Of a DNA stretch of 20,240 nucleotides, positions 1 through 6,644 are shown in pieces. Below the pieces are notes generated by a model. That model worked only from the letters and a program-made list of their open reading frames with translations, was not told the DNA's origin and ran no database searches. A program made the translations under genes and the position numbers. The DNA is from JAJYIV01 sp964499955 (GTDB lineage Bacteria > Patescibacteriota > Patescibacteriia > UBA9934 > GWF2-40-263), in assembly GCA_964499955.1 (NCBI GenBank), contig CAZCMI010000017.1:1-20240 (forward strand). The letters are read 5' to 3'. Position 1 is the first letter of the stretch; every line of letters begins with the position of its first letter.

Positions 1-1
1 C

Positions 2-943
2 GTGGACGTCCCGCTCGGCACCTTCGTGGCCATCACGGGCGTGTCCGGTTCCGGCAAGTCCACGCTGATCCTCGACATCCTGGGCAAGGCGTTGTCCAAG
101 CATTTCTACCGTGCCAAGGAATACCCGGGCGCGCACAAGGCCCTCAAGGGCCTGGAGCACATCGACAAGGTCGTGGCCGTGGACCAGTCGCCCATCGGGC
201 GCACGCCGCGTTCCAACCCCGCCACCTATACCGGCGTGTTTACCGCCGTGCGCGACCTGTTCACGCAGGTGCCTGAGGCCAAGCTCAAGAACTTCGACGC
301 CGGCAAGTTCAGCTTCAACGTGAAGGGCGGCGGCCGCTGCGAGGCCTGTGCGGGCGAAGGCATGCGCCGCATCGAAATGCAGTTCCTCCCCGACGTGTAC
401 GTGGAATGCCCCGAATGCCACGGCACCCGCTACGCCCAGGAAGTCCTGGACGTGCACTACAAGGGCAAGACCATCGCCGACGTGCTCAACATGACGGTCG
501 AGGAAGCCCGCCGCTTCTTCGCCGACCAGCCCGCCATCTTCGACAAGCTGAACGTGTTGCACGACGTCGGTCTGGGCTATCTGCGCCTGGGCCAGAGCGC
601 CACCACGCTTTCCGGCGGGGAAGCGCAGCGCGTGAAGCTCGCCACCGAGCTGTCGCGCCGGGCCACCGGTCGCACGCTGTACATCCTGGATGAACCCACC
701 ACGGGCCTGCACTTCGAGGACATCAAGCGCCTGTTGGGTGTACTCCAGCAGCTCGTGGACAAGGGCAACACGGTGGTAACCATCGAGCACAACCTGGACG
801 TCATCAAGAGCGCCGACTGGCTGATCGACATGGGACCCGACGGCGGCGCCCGCGGCGGCACGGTGGTGGCCGAAGGCACCCCCCGCGACGTGGCCAAGGT
901 GAAGGCCTCCCACACGGGCCGGTATTTGAAGGAAGTGCTGTAA
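2..943 (+). CDS. uvrA: UvrA excinuclease ABC subunit A, C-terminal part (5' end outside window)
   Basis: UvrA is the DNA-damage recognition ATPase of nucleotide excision repair; as a dimer it loads UvrB at lesions. The visible 313 residues are the second ABC ATPase half. They contain a Walker A GVSGSGKST (residues 13-21 of the visible part), a zinc module with C113/C116 and C136/C139, the ABC signature LSGGEAQR (203-210), Walker B with LYILDEPTTGLH (about 226-237) and the H-loop IEHN. UvrA is usually about 940 residues, so about two thirds lies upstream. The GTG at position 2 is an internal valine codon, not a start: the preceding ATPase half must be encoded before the window. The gene ends in TAA and is followed at once by a hairpin terminator. 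No damage is seen in the visible part. Confidence 0.97.
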   Translation: MDVPLGTFVAITGVSGSGKSTLILDILGKALSKHFYRAKEYPGAHKALKGLEHIDKVVAVDQSPIGRTPRSNPATYTGVFTAVRDLFTQVPEAKLKNFDAGKFSFNVKGGGRCEACAGEGMRRIEMQFLPDVYVECPECHGTRYAQEVLDVHYKGKTIADVLNMTVEEARRFFADQPAIFDKLNVLHDVGLGYLRLGQSATTLSGGEAQRVKLATELSRRATGRTLYILDEPTTGLHFEDIKRLLGVLQQLVDKGNTVVTIEHNLDVIKSADWLIDMGPDGGARGGTVVAEGTPRDVAKVKASHTGRYLKEVL

Positions 944-960
944 CCGAAGGAACGAGGCGA

Positions 961-986
961 AAAACGGGGCGGAAACGCCCTGTTTT
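961..986 (+). terminator. Intrinsic terminator after uvrA
   Basis: An 11-bp stem (961-971 with 976-986, one G-U pair) closes a GAAA tetraloop and ends in a TGTTTT tract. It lies 17 bases after the uvrA stop and separates uvrA from the next gene, which has its own promoter. Confidence 0.85.
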
Positions 987-999
987 GGTTGCCGGACGA

Positions 1000-1028
1000 T
1001 TGACAAACCGCCCAAAAACTGCTATGCT
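1000..1028 (+). promoter_or_regulatory. Promoter of the secreted-protein gene
   Basis: TTGACA (1000-1005), 17 bases, TATGCT (1023-1028): a perfect -35 and a four-of-six -10 at ideal spacing. The expected transcript starts near 1035, giving a leader of about 40 bases before the ATG at 1075. That leader has no Shine-Dalgarno site at useful distance. Confidence 0.85.
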
Positions 1029-1074
1029 CCTTCCTTCAGTTTTGCGCTGAAGAAGGCCTCATTTTTCACCTTTT

Positions 1075-2616
1075 ATGACCAAGGAAATCCTTCTCACCGC
1101 CGCCGGCATCGCCATGGCCGCCAGTCCGCTGGCCGCCCCGGCGTTCGCCGATTCGTCCGGTTGGTCCGGTATGTCGGCCACCCAGGCGTGGACGTATGAA
1201 ACGCACCGCGTGGAGCGCCTCGCGTTCGGTTCGGACGTCATGGATCCCATCAAGATGGGCGACGCCGTGCTGATCGCCGAACCCTCGGCGTCCTGTCACC
1301 TCGCCCCGTGCGACGTGATGGCGGTTTCGTTGATGCGCGACGGCGGCCGCGTGGCTGTGGACGGCGTGCCGCGCTCCGCCCTGGACGCGAACCTGTACGC
1401 CAAGAACGGCGACCGGTTTCTGTTCGCCAAGCCCTCGTCCGAAGGCGTCTTCGCCTTCTACGAATGGGATTTGTCCACCGGCCAGGTGCACACCCGCGTT
1501 TCCCAGGTGACCATGCCGGGCGCGTCCAACGTGTCCCTGCACGCGGACAACCGCGGGACGTATTTCGTGACGGCGGACATCCGCTTCTCGAACGCCCGCC
1601 AGAGCTTCACCCAGCGCGCCTTGTACGTCTACGACGCCGAGGCCCGCGCGGTGCGCCCGGCGGTGGGCAGCGCCAATTTCAAGGACCGCCGCCTGGACGT
1701 CTTGGACGCGGTCAATGGCGTGGCCCTGGTGAAGATGACCTTCCCGGACCGCTCCAAGCAGCTGTGGATTTTCGACAGCAACCACATTTTGAACACGGCC
1801 GGCCGCGCGTTCGAAATCCGCGGGACCTGGACGGACGCCTCGGGCGACATCCAGTTCGGCCGCCTGTTGGCAGCCACGCCGTACGCCGAATCCGTGCACA
1901 GCGCCGTTCAAACGGCGTACCACATCGAGTTCTTCAAGCAGTTTGTCCGGCACACCATGGTTTCTTGGATCGATGAAGAACCCGTGCGCCGCGGCGAAAC
2001 CTTGAACTGGTACGGCGACCCGGCCGCGTCCATCAAGCTGCGCGGGGACACAATGGTTTGGGTGAACGCCGACCAGGAGGTATATGAGAGCCACGGTTCC
2101 AACGCGAAGAAGCTGGGTACGGCCGTCGGCCACGCGTTCATGCTCGCCAAGGACGGTACGGTGACCTTCAGCCCGGCCGGCCAGAACATCTGGTTTACGG
2201 ACCGCACCGCATCCGCCGGCGTGAAGGCCGGTTTGGACGCCAACGGCAACGTATATCTGTCGCAGGGGAACCAGACGATCAACGTCGGGTTCGGCACCTC
2301 GCCGGTTGTAACGAGCGACGCCCGCGTCTACTGGCGCGGCACGGACGGCAAGATTTTCGCCGCCCGTCTGCACACGACCCCGGCCCAGCAGACCACCCTC
2401 GTTTCCACCGTGCTGATGAAGCGCGACGGCGACCCCAAGGTCTATGCCGTGGCCAACGACGGCACGGTGCGGCACATCGCCACGCCAGCCGTCGCCGCCG
2501 ACCTGTTCGGCCGGGACTGGCCGCGCCACGTGCGCACGGTCGGCGAAGGCGCGTTCGTGCCGTACGCGGTGGGCGCGCCCATCACGTCCGCCGCCGACGC
2601 CGCCAACCTGTTCTAG
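1075..2616 (+). CDS. Secreted protein with CPR-type C-terminal VYxVxxDG module
   Basis: This 513-residue protein is of unknown function. A signal peptide is visible: MTKE, a hydrophobic stretch, then APAFA-DSS, with cleavage predicted after A25. The mature part is rich in short beta-strand-like segments with repeated turns (for example LYVYDAEARAV near 183-193, LWIFDSN near 230-236, VYWRGTDGKIFAARL near 418-432), suggesting a beta-propeller or similar repeat fold. C74 and C79 could form a disulfide. Residues about 446-503 (LMKRDGDPKVYAVANDGTV, then LFGRDW, then YAVGAPI) resemble a module I recall at the ends of many Patescibacteria surface proteins; this is recognition from memory. No anchor or transmembrane segment follows, so it is either released or held by the module. 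It is probably monocistronic, with its own promoter and a strong terminator. Start chosen because ATG directly precedes the signal peptide. Confidence 0.85.
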   Translation: MTKEILLTAAGIAMAASPLAAPAFADSSGWSGMSATQAWTYETHRVERLAFGSDVMDPIKMGDAVLIAEPSASCHLAPCDVMAVSLMRDGGRVAVDGVPRSALDANLYAKNGDRFLFAKPSSEGVFAFYEWDLSTGQVHTRVSQVTMPGASNVSLHADNRGTYFVTADIRFSNARQSFTQRALYVYDAEARAVRPAVGSANFKDRRLDVLDAVNGVALVKMTFPDRSKQLWIFDSNHILNTAGRAFEIRGTWTDASGDIQFGRLLAATPYAESVHSAVQTAYHIEFFKQFVRHTMVSWIDEEPVRRGETLNWYGDPAASIKLRGDTMVWVNADQEVYESHGSNAKKLGTAVGHAFMLAKDGTVTFSPAGQNIWFTDRTASAGVKAGLDANGNVYLSQGNQTINVGFGTSPVVTSDARVYWRGTDGKIFAARLHTTPAQQTTLVSTVLMKRDGDPKVYAVANDGTVRHIATPAVAADLFGRDWPRHVRTVGEGAFVPYAVGAPITSAADAANLF

Positions 2617-2674
2617 GCAGGTTCCCGGTCAACCCATCGACACGCCTTCTCAACCGCAAAACGACGAGAGACAA

Positions 2675-2706
2675 CAAAACCCCCGCTCGCATGAGCGGGG
2701 GTTTTG
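2675..2706. terminator. Bidirectional terminator between convergent genes
   Basis: A 14-bp perfect stem (2675-2688 with 2693-2706) with a GCAT loop has an A-run on the left arm and a T-run on the right arm. It can stop the secreted-protein transcript (plus) and the rplS transcript (minus), whose stop codons lie 59 and 8 bases away. Confidence 0.95.
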
Positions 2707-2713
2707 CGTTGGC

Positions 2714-3130
2714 CTAGGCCTTTTTGGCCGGGGTCTTCACTTCCTTCAGCTGACGGCGGAACCGCTTTTTGCGGTCCGTCAGGAAGGTCAGCTTGGCACG
2801 GCGCACCTTGGCGGCACGGACGAATTCGATCTTGCTGACGGCGGGGGAGTTGACCGGGTAGATCTTCTCCACGCCGTAGCTGTTCGAGACCTTGCGCACC
2901 GTGAAGGTTTGGGACGGGCCGCTGCCGCGCACCGAGAGGACCAGCCCCTCGAAAATCTGCACGCGTTCGCGTTCCTCGCCCTTGGCGTTCACGTCCTTGA
3001 TGCGTTCGTGGACGCGGACGGTGAAGCCCGGCTTCACGGTGTCCATGCCCAGGAGTTTGGCCGCGGGGGCCGGGGCCGCCTTCTCTTCGGGGGCCGGAGT
3101 GGTCTCCGGGGTGGTGTTGGTGTCTTCCAT
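2714..3130 (-). CDS. rplS: 50S ribosomal protein L19 (bL19)
   Basis: bL19 sits at the 30S-50S interface of the ribosome. The core is clear: VKPGFTVRVHERI near 32-44, ERVQIFEGLVL, TFTVRKVSNSYGVEKIYPVNSP and the basic VRRAKLTFL with a lysine/arginine-rich tail. At 138 residues it is longer than the usual 115 or so, because of about 25 N-terminal residues rich in Glu, Thr, Pro and Ala before the conserved core. The chosen ATG at 3130 includes this extension; M29 (MDTVKPGF) would give a family-like length but has no better start signal. The gene is last in a minus-strand series, has its own promoter overlapping the preceding stop codon, a leader of about 75 bases able to form a hairpin, and ends at a strong terminator. 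Confidence 0.97.
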   Translation of the reverse strand: MEDTNTTPETTPAPEEKAAPAPAAKLLGMDTVKPGFTVRVHERIKDVNAKGEERERVQIFEGLVLSVRGSGPSQTFTVRKVSNSYGVEKIYPVNSPAVSKIEFVRAAKVRRAKLTFLTDRKKRFRRQLKEVKTPAKKA

Positions 3131-3153
3131 AAGGAATGGCCGTCGTTCAAGAG

Positions 3154-3203
3154 GACCGCATCGCCCCAGCGGGCGAATCAGCGTTCATCGATACGAAACG
3201 GTC
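3154..3203 (-). promoter_or_regulatory. Possible structured rplS leader
   Basis: Within the roughly 75-base 5' leader of rplS a 6-bp hairpin (3161-3166 with 3171-3176, four-base loop) is enclosed by a 5-bp stem (3154-3158 with 3199-3203). Ribosomal-protein leaders often bind their own product, and L19 leaders are known in other phyla. I cannot match this one to a described class; the pairing alone is weak evidence. Confidence 0.3.
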
Positions 3204-3212
3204 GGTGCCGGA

Positions 3213-3241
3213 AGGGTAGCGGAACGGAGGCTGTTGGTCAA
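3213..3241 (-). promoter_or_regulatory. Promoter of rplS
   Basis: On the minus strand: TTGACC (3241-3236), 17 bases, TACCCT (3218-3213). The -35 contains the TGA stop of the upstream kinase-like gene. No terminator separates the two genes, so rplS may also receive read-through transcription. Confidence 0.65.
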
Positions 3242-3819
3242 GGGGTGGCCTCGCCGCTCGTTCCGCCGGCCCGGGGCAGGGCCGCCAGGATCTCGTCCAC
3301 CGTTTCCTGGGCCGTGAGCCGGTTGCTCGTGTCGATGGCCAGGTCGAAACAGGTCGGATTCAGGAAGTCCACGCCGTAGTATTTTTCGAACCGCCGCTGG
3401 TCGCAGGCGATGCGTTCGGCGGCGTAGTGGGCGGCGTCCTCCGGGGAGGTGTACAGCGGTTCGTCGGAGCGTTCGTTGTTCTTCAGCCGGGCCTGGTGCA
3501 GGCGGCGCCCGGCGATGGCCGGGTCGGCGGTGAGGAACACCTTGAACGAATGCGGGATGAAGTGCCAGGAGAGCCGTCCTTCCATGATGAAACTCTGGCC
3601 GGACGTCCCGAGCTGCCGCTGGTATTCGTCCACCTCGGTGTCCGTGAAGGCCTCCCGTTCGCCCAGGGCGTTGAGCTGGTCGATGGTCATGCCGCGTTCC
3701 TGCGCCATCTTGCCGCGCAGGTCGCCTACGGAATACCAGGGGATGCCCAGGCGTTGGGACAACAGGCGCGCGATGGTCGTCTTTCCGGCTCCGGGCGTTC
3801 CGGCGATGGTGATGATCAT
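3238..3819 (-). CDS. Cytidylate-kinase-like P-loop nucleotide kinase
   Basis: 193-residue P-loop kinase. Walker A GTPGAGKTT at residues 7-15; the segment YSVGDLRGKMAQERGMTIDQ (29-48) resembles the base-binding region of archaeal-type CMP kinases, and FIMEGRLSWHFIP (77-89) fits the usual E/D-G-R strand. The end (GVDFLNPTCFDLAIDTS, 149-165) also matches that family. The expected reaction is ATP-dependent phosphorylation of CMP or dCMP, but an adenylate-kinase-like or orphan kinase role cannot be excluded. The LID region (roughly 104-121, RRLHQARLKNNERSDEPL) has the arginines expected for phosphate contact. It starts 6 bases after the stop of the pseudouridine synthase gene, so the two are probably cotranscribed. 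No Shine-Dalgarno is visible. Confidence 0.85.
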   Translation of the reverse strand: MIITIAGTPGAGKTTIARLLSQRLGIPWYSVGDLRGKMAQERGMTIDQLNALGEREAFTDTEVDEYQRQLGTSGQSFIMEGRLSWHFIPHSFKVFLTADPAIAGRRLHQARLKNNERSDEPLYTSPEDAAHYAAERIACDQRRFEKYYGVDFLNPTCFDLAIDTSNRLTAQETVDEILAALPRAGGTSGEATP

Positions 3820-3825
3820 AGGTGG

Positions 3826-4755
3826 CTAGAGGCGGGGAAGGGATGCGAGGAGATCTTCCAATTCCTTGGGCAGCGGCGCGGTGAACGTTTGGCGCGTGCC
3901 GTCCCGCCGCGCGACGGTGAGGGAGGAAGCGTGCAGGAACACGCGGCCCAAATCGATGGGGCGGATGTGGCGCATGTGCGCCTTGCGGTAGAGGGCGTCG
4001 CCCACCAACGGATGGTTGATGGCGAAGAAATGCGTGCGGATTTGATGCGTGCGGCCCGTGTGCGTTTTCACGTCCAGCAGGGTGGCCGTCTTGAGGCGTT
4101 CCAGCACCGTGTATTCCGTGATGGCTTCCTTCCCCTCCTGCGAGGCGGGGCGGGCGACCATGCGGCCGCGGGCCTTGGAACGGGCGATGGGCAGCGAAAT
4201 GACGTCGTGGTCCTTCGACATTTTGCCGTAGGCCAGGGCGACATAGTGCTTGTCCGCCTCGCGTTCGGCGAATTGGCGCTTCAGATCGTCGTACGTTTCC
4301 TGCGTTTTGGCGAGGACCATGACGCCGGAGACGTCTTTGTCCAAGCGGTGCATGACGCCCGGGCGCAGGGCGTTTTCCCCCACGCGGGCCATTCCCGGCG
4401 CGTGTTTGACGGCCGTGGCCGTGAGCGTGGGCCGGGCGCGCGCTTCGTCTTCCGTGTTGGGATGGACCAGTAATCCGGCCGGCTTGTTCACCACCAGCAG
4501 TTCGTCGTCTTCGAAAATGATGTCCAGCTCAGGCGATTCGACGGGAGCCGCGGGCGTTTCGGCGGCCGGAAGGTCGTAGGCGATTTCGTCGTCCGCATGC
4601 ACGGTCTTGTGGGCGATGGCCGGAGCGCCATTGCGGGTCACCAGGCCGTTCTTCATCATGGTTTGGACGGCGGCGCGGGACACGCCGAGGCGCGCGCTCA
4701 GGAGCAGGTCCAGGCGCGTGCCGGCGTCTTCGGGGGAAACGTGGAAGGAGGTCAT
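3826..4755 (-). CDS. RluA-family 23S rRNA pseudouridine synthase with S4 domain
   Basis: Converts uridines in rRNA to pseudouridine. The 309 residues hold an N-terminal S4 RNA-binding domain (about 11-60, RLDLLLSARLGVSRAAVQTM) and the RluA catalytic domain, with HRLDKDVSGVMVLAKT at 136-151; D139 is the expected catalytic aspartate. Further family motifs are LLVVNKPAGLLVHP (86-99) and the TGRTHQIRTH stretch. S4 plus this catalytic type is found in RluC and RluD; RluD-like activity on helix 69 is a reasonable inference but not shown. The ATG overlaps the TGA of the upstream small membrane protein (ATGA), so translation is likely coupled, which also supports the start. Followed closely by the CMP-kinase-like gene. 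Confidence 0.95.
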   Translation of the reverse strand: MTSFHVSPEDAGTRLDLLLSARLGVSRAAVQTMMKNGLVTRNGAPAIAHKTVHADDEIAYDLPAAETPAAPVESPELDIIFEDDELLVVNKPAGLLVHPNTEDEARARPTLTATAVKHAPGMARVGENALRPGVMHRLDKDVSGVMVLAKTQETYDDLKRQFAEREADKHYVALAYGKMSKDHDVISLPIARSKARGRMVARPASQEGKEAITEYTVLERLKTATLLDVKTHTGRTHQIRTHFFAINHPLVGDALYRKAHMRHIRPIDLGRVFLHASSLTVARRDGTRQTFTAPLPKELEDLLASLPRL

Positions 4756-4934
4756 GCGGAGAAGAAGAGAATAGTGCTGCGGTACAACAGGCCGAAGAGC
4801 ACGATGAAGGCGATGCCGGCGAAGACGAGTTGCGATGCGCCGAACGCGCCTTCCTTGTCTTTGTCCTTGCGCGCCACGCCCTTCAGGATGGAGCCGACGA
4901 CGACGAGGAAAATGCCGATGAACAGGAAGGGCAT
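4752..4934 (-). CDS. Small two-span membrane protein (60 aa)
   Basis: A 60-residue protein with two hydrophobic segments (about 2-18, FLFIGIFLVVVGSI, and 36-52, LVFAGIAFIVLFGLL) joined by a charged loop KGVARKDKDKEG. Function unknown. A longer reading frame continues upstream, but it runs through the tRNA-Ile gene, so the ATG at 4934 is the credible start. A TAAAAT hexamer lies 7 bases before it, which could give a leaderless transcript; alternatively it is cotranscribed with the tRNA just upstream. Its stop overlaps the start of the pseudouridine synthase gene by ATGA, which supports it as a real, coupled gene. Confidence 0.7.
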   Translation of the reverse strand: MPFLFIGIFLVVVGSILKGVARKDKDKEGAFGASQLVFAGIAFIVLFGLLYRSTILFFSA

Positions 4935-4941
4935 AGGGCGA

Positions 4942-4947
4942 ATTTTA
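4942..4947 (-). promoter_or_regulatory. Possible -10 of the small membrane protein gene
   Basis: TAAAAT on the minus strand, 7 bases before the ATG at 4934. No matching -35 at 17 bases (that position falls in the tRNA acceptor stem). Proposed because other genes here show the same short -10-to-ATG distance. Confidence 0.35.
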
Positions 4948-4959
4948 GGCGAGATGTTT

Positions 4960-5036
4960 TGGTGGGTCCGGATGGATTCGAACCATCGACCACCGAGGTA
5001 TAAGCTCGGCGCTCTAACCGGCTGAGCTACGGACCC
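4960..5036 (-). tRNA. tRNA-Ile(UAU)
   Basis: A full cloverleaf: acceptor GGGTCCG/CGGACCC, D stem GCTC/GAGC, anticodon stem CCGAG/CTCGG around the loop CTTATAC, five-base variable loop, T arm GATGG-TTCGAAT-CCATC, discriminator A and an encoded CCA (4960-4962). The anticodon is UAU (bases 5000-5002), which reads AUA. Most bacteria decode AUA with a CAU anticodon modified to lysidine by TilS; a genomic UAU isoleucine tRNA is uncommon. It is followed after 25 bases by the small membrane protein gene without a terminator. Confidence 0.93.
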
Positions 5037-5046
5037 GCGGTCGCTC

Positions 5047-5076
5047 ATTTTCCGCTTATTTTCGGCACATTGTCAA
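5047..5076 (-). promoter_or_regulatory. Promoter of tRNA-Ile(UAU)
   Basis: On the minus strand: TTGACA (5076-5071), 18 bases, GAAAAT (5052-5047), 10 bases before the tRNA 5' end. The -35 overlaps, on the opposite strand, the TTGTCA -35 of the divergent gene at 5108. Confidence 0.65.
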
Positions 5077-5098
5077 GGAAATTTTTTCCCCGTATCAT
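5070..5098 (+). promoter_or_regulatory. Promoter of the membrane-protein gene at 5108 (leaderless)
   Basis: TTGTCA (5070-5075), 17 bases, TATCAT (5093-5098), then exactly 9 bases to the ATG at 5108. Transcription should begin within about 3 bases of the start codon, leaving no room for a Shine-Dalgarno site. Confidence 0.75.
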
Positions 5099-5107
5099 GC
5101 GGGTGTT

Positions 5108-5551
5108 ATGGGCACGGATTTCCTTCTGCTGACCGGCCTGCTCGCCTTGGTGTGGTTTTTAGTGTACTGGGTGGTGGGCGGCGTGGCGCTCGCTTTATTG
5201 GCCGTTTTGCGGTTCGGCCGTCTGCGCAAAGTGCGGTTCAGCTGCCTGCTGACCTTGCTGGCCTTGGTGACGGGCGTGGGCGCCGCCTACGGGGGCGTGC
5301 GGTTTTCGGAAGAAGCCGTGGTTGCCTGCGTGGACCAGGTGGAGAACAAGGCGCAGGCGGTTTCCGCTATTTTCGGCTGCGGGTTCGTGGGGATCATGGG
5401 TGGGTTCACCTTGGGGCTTGGTGCCGTGCTGGTGGGCGGATTCTTCCTGCTGCTGCTGTGCCGCCGTCCCATCCCGCGCTTGGGAGACGAAGATGCCTCC
5501 GCTCCCGTCGCCCCGCCGCCCGACCATTTCGAAACTACGTTCCTGTCCTGA
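5108..5551 (+). CDS. Membrane protein of unknown function, three predicted spans
   Basis: 147 residues with three hydrophobic segments: about 5-33 (two close stretches around LVWFLVYWVVGG), 46-62 (CLLTLLALVTGVGAAYGG) and 92-117 (GCGFVGIMGGFTLGLGAVLVGGFFLLLL). A soluble loop around residues 65-85 separates the second and third, and the C-terminal 30 residues are Pro/Ala/Asp-rich and probably cytoplasmic. There is no recognisable catalytic motif, and I do not recognise the family. It is monocistronic: a promoter 9 bases before the ATG and a bidirectional terminator shortly after the TGA stop. The gene converges on tRNA-Val(GAC). Confidence 0.7.
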   Translation: MGTDFLLLTGLLALVWFLVYWVVGGVALALLAVLRFGRLRKVRFSCLLTLLALVTGVGAAYGGVRFSEEAVVACVDQVENKAQAVSAIFGCGFVGIMGGFTLGLGAVLVGGFFLLLLCRRPIPRLGDEDASAPVAPPPDHFETTFLS

Positions 5552-5563
5552 TCGACGCGGCAA

Positions 5564-5591
5564 AAAACCACCATCGGTTGATGGTGGTTTT
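5564..5591. terminator. Bidirectional terminator between the 5108 gene and tRNA-Val(GAC)
   Basis: A 12-bp stem (5564-5575 with 5580-5591) with a four-base loop and A/T runs on the two arms. It serves the plus-strand gene ending at 5551, and on the minus strand starts one base after the CCA end of the tRNA. Confidence 0.9.
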
Positions 5592-5592
5592 C

Positions 5593-5669
5593 TGGTGGGC
5601 GGTACAAGATTCGAACTTGTGGCCTTCACAATGTCAATGTGACGCTCTAACCAACTGAGCTAACCGCCC
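5593..5669 (-). tRNA. tRNA-Val(GAC)
   Basis: Cloverleaf with acceptor GGGCGGT/ACCGCCC, D stem GCTC/GAGC, anticodon stem TCACA/TGTGA around TTGACAT, T arm ACAAG-TTCGAAT-CTTGT, discriminator A and encoded CCA (5593-5595). The anticodon GAC is at 5633-5635 and reads GUC and GUU. The second valine tRNA of the window, with UAC, is at 15834. Confidence 0.96.
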
Positions 5670-5730
5670 CTCATTTTTGCGGCCTTCCCGTGCGCCGCGC
5701 GGCGTGCGGAACCGGCCGGAACGTGGGGGC

Positions 5731-5759
5731 AGTGTACGCGAACCGGCGGGGCATGTCAA
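5731..5759 (-). promoter_or_regulatory. Promoter of tRNA-Val(GAC)
   Basis: On the minus strand: TTGACA (5759-5754), 17 bases, TACACT (5736-5731). It implies a 5' leader of about 55 bases before the mature tRNA end, to be removed by RNase P. Confidence 0.7.
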
Positions 5760-5786
5760 TCCGTTTTCCATCCGGGGATCCTGTGT

Positions 5787-5792
5787 TATCCT
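5787..5792 (+). promoter_or_regulatory. -10 element of the ZIP transporter gene
   Basis: TATCCT ends 9 bases before the ATG at 5802, the same spacing as at 5108, 10691 and 15977. The -35 region has only a weak match. The transcript would be leaderless. Confidence 0.5.
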
Positions 5793-5801
5793 GCGCCCGA
5801 T

Positions 5802-6614
5802 ATGTCTTCGTTTTTCTCCCAACCGTTCGTTCTCGCCCTCTTGAGCGGCCTGGCCATCGTCCTGATCGCCTTCATCGGCTTCGGTAGTTTGGCCGTCGCC
5901 CGCCGCCGTTTGGCGCGCTGGCTGTCCGTGATCGTGGCCTTCGCCGCCGGGTCGCTTTTGGGCGCCACGTTCTTCCACCTGCTGCCGGAATCCATCGAAG
6001 AGGGCGGCCCCACCTTCCCCCTGGCCCTGGCCGGCTTGCTGTTGTTCTTCCTGATCGATTCGGTGCTGTGGGTGTACCACTGCCACGGCGGGCGCTGCCT
6101 GCACAACATCGCGCACCCGGCGGACGCCCACGCGCATGCCCATGCAACCGAGCATCGCCGCCCCAAGCCCATCGGCCCGCTCAACCTGGTGGGCGACGCC
6201 ATCCACAACCTCACCGACGGCGTGGTCATCGCCTCGGCGTTCCTGGTGGACCCGGCGCTGGGCTTCGCTGCCGCCTTCGCCACGGCCATGCACGAAATCC
6301 CGCAAGAGGTCGGCGACTTCGGCATCCTGGTTCACTCGGGCTTCAAGCCCTCCCGCGCCCTGGTGTGGAACGGCCTGGTCGCCCTGCTCGTGCTGGTCGG
6401 CATCGTGGTGACGTTCCTCGCGGCGGACGTGGTCACCGGCCTGACGCAATACACCATTCCGTTCGCCGCCGGCGTCTTCCTGTACATGGCCTGCACCAAC
6501 TTGCTGGCCGAAATCAAGGAAGAAGCCTCCGTGCGCGTGCGGCTGATGCAGGTGGTGTTCCTGTTCCTTGGCGTGGGCCTGCTGTGGGCCACCACCTTGG
6601 TGGAAACGCATTAG
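5802..6614 (+). CDS. ZIP family divalent metal transporter
   Basis: ZIP proteins import Zn, Fe or Mn ions across the cytoplasmic membrane. The 270 residues give about eight hydrophobic segments. The two metal-site helices are clear: HNLTDGVVIASAF (135-147, H135/N136/D139) and HEIPQEVGDFGILV (164-177, H164/E165/E169), matching the binuclear site of the family. A histidine-rich loop (93-118, with HCH, HNIAH and HAHAHA) lies between the third and fourth spans, as usual for metal sensing or delivery. FFHLLPES (57-64) is the typical TM2 motif. The substrate cannot be told from sequence; zinc is the commonest for this type. Its own -10 lies 9 bases before the ATG and its terminator overlaps the stop of the convergent DHH gene. 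Confidence 0.93.
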   Translation: MSSFFSQPFVLALLSGLAIVLIAFIGFGSLAVARRRLARWLSVIVAFAAGSLLGATFFHLLPESIEEGGPTFPLALAGLLLFFLIDSVLWVYHCHGGRCLHNIAHPADAHAHAHATEHRRPKPIGPLNLVGDAIHNLTDGVVIASAFLVDPALGFAAAFATAMHEIPQEVGDFGILVHSGFKPSRALVWNGLVALLVLVGIVVTFLAADVVTGLTQYTIPFAAGVFLYMACTNLLAEIKEEASVRVRLMQVVFLFLGVGLLWATTLVETH

Positions 6615-6644
6615 CGCGAGAATGCGGTGGGAACGCGGCAAGCG

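Noticed and set aside
1066..2529. 487-codon open frame opposite the secreted-protein gene
   Set aside because: The plus-strand gene has a signal peptide, promoter and terminator; the antisense frame has none of these.
4935..5048. N-terminal extension of the 60-residue membrane protein
   Set aside because: It would translate through tRNA-Ile(UAU), so it is a chance extension of the frame.
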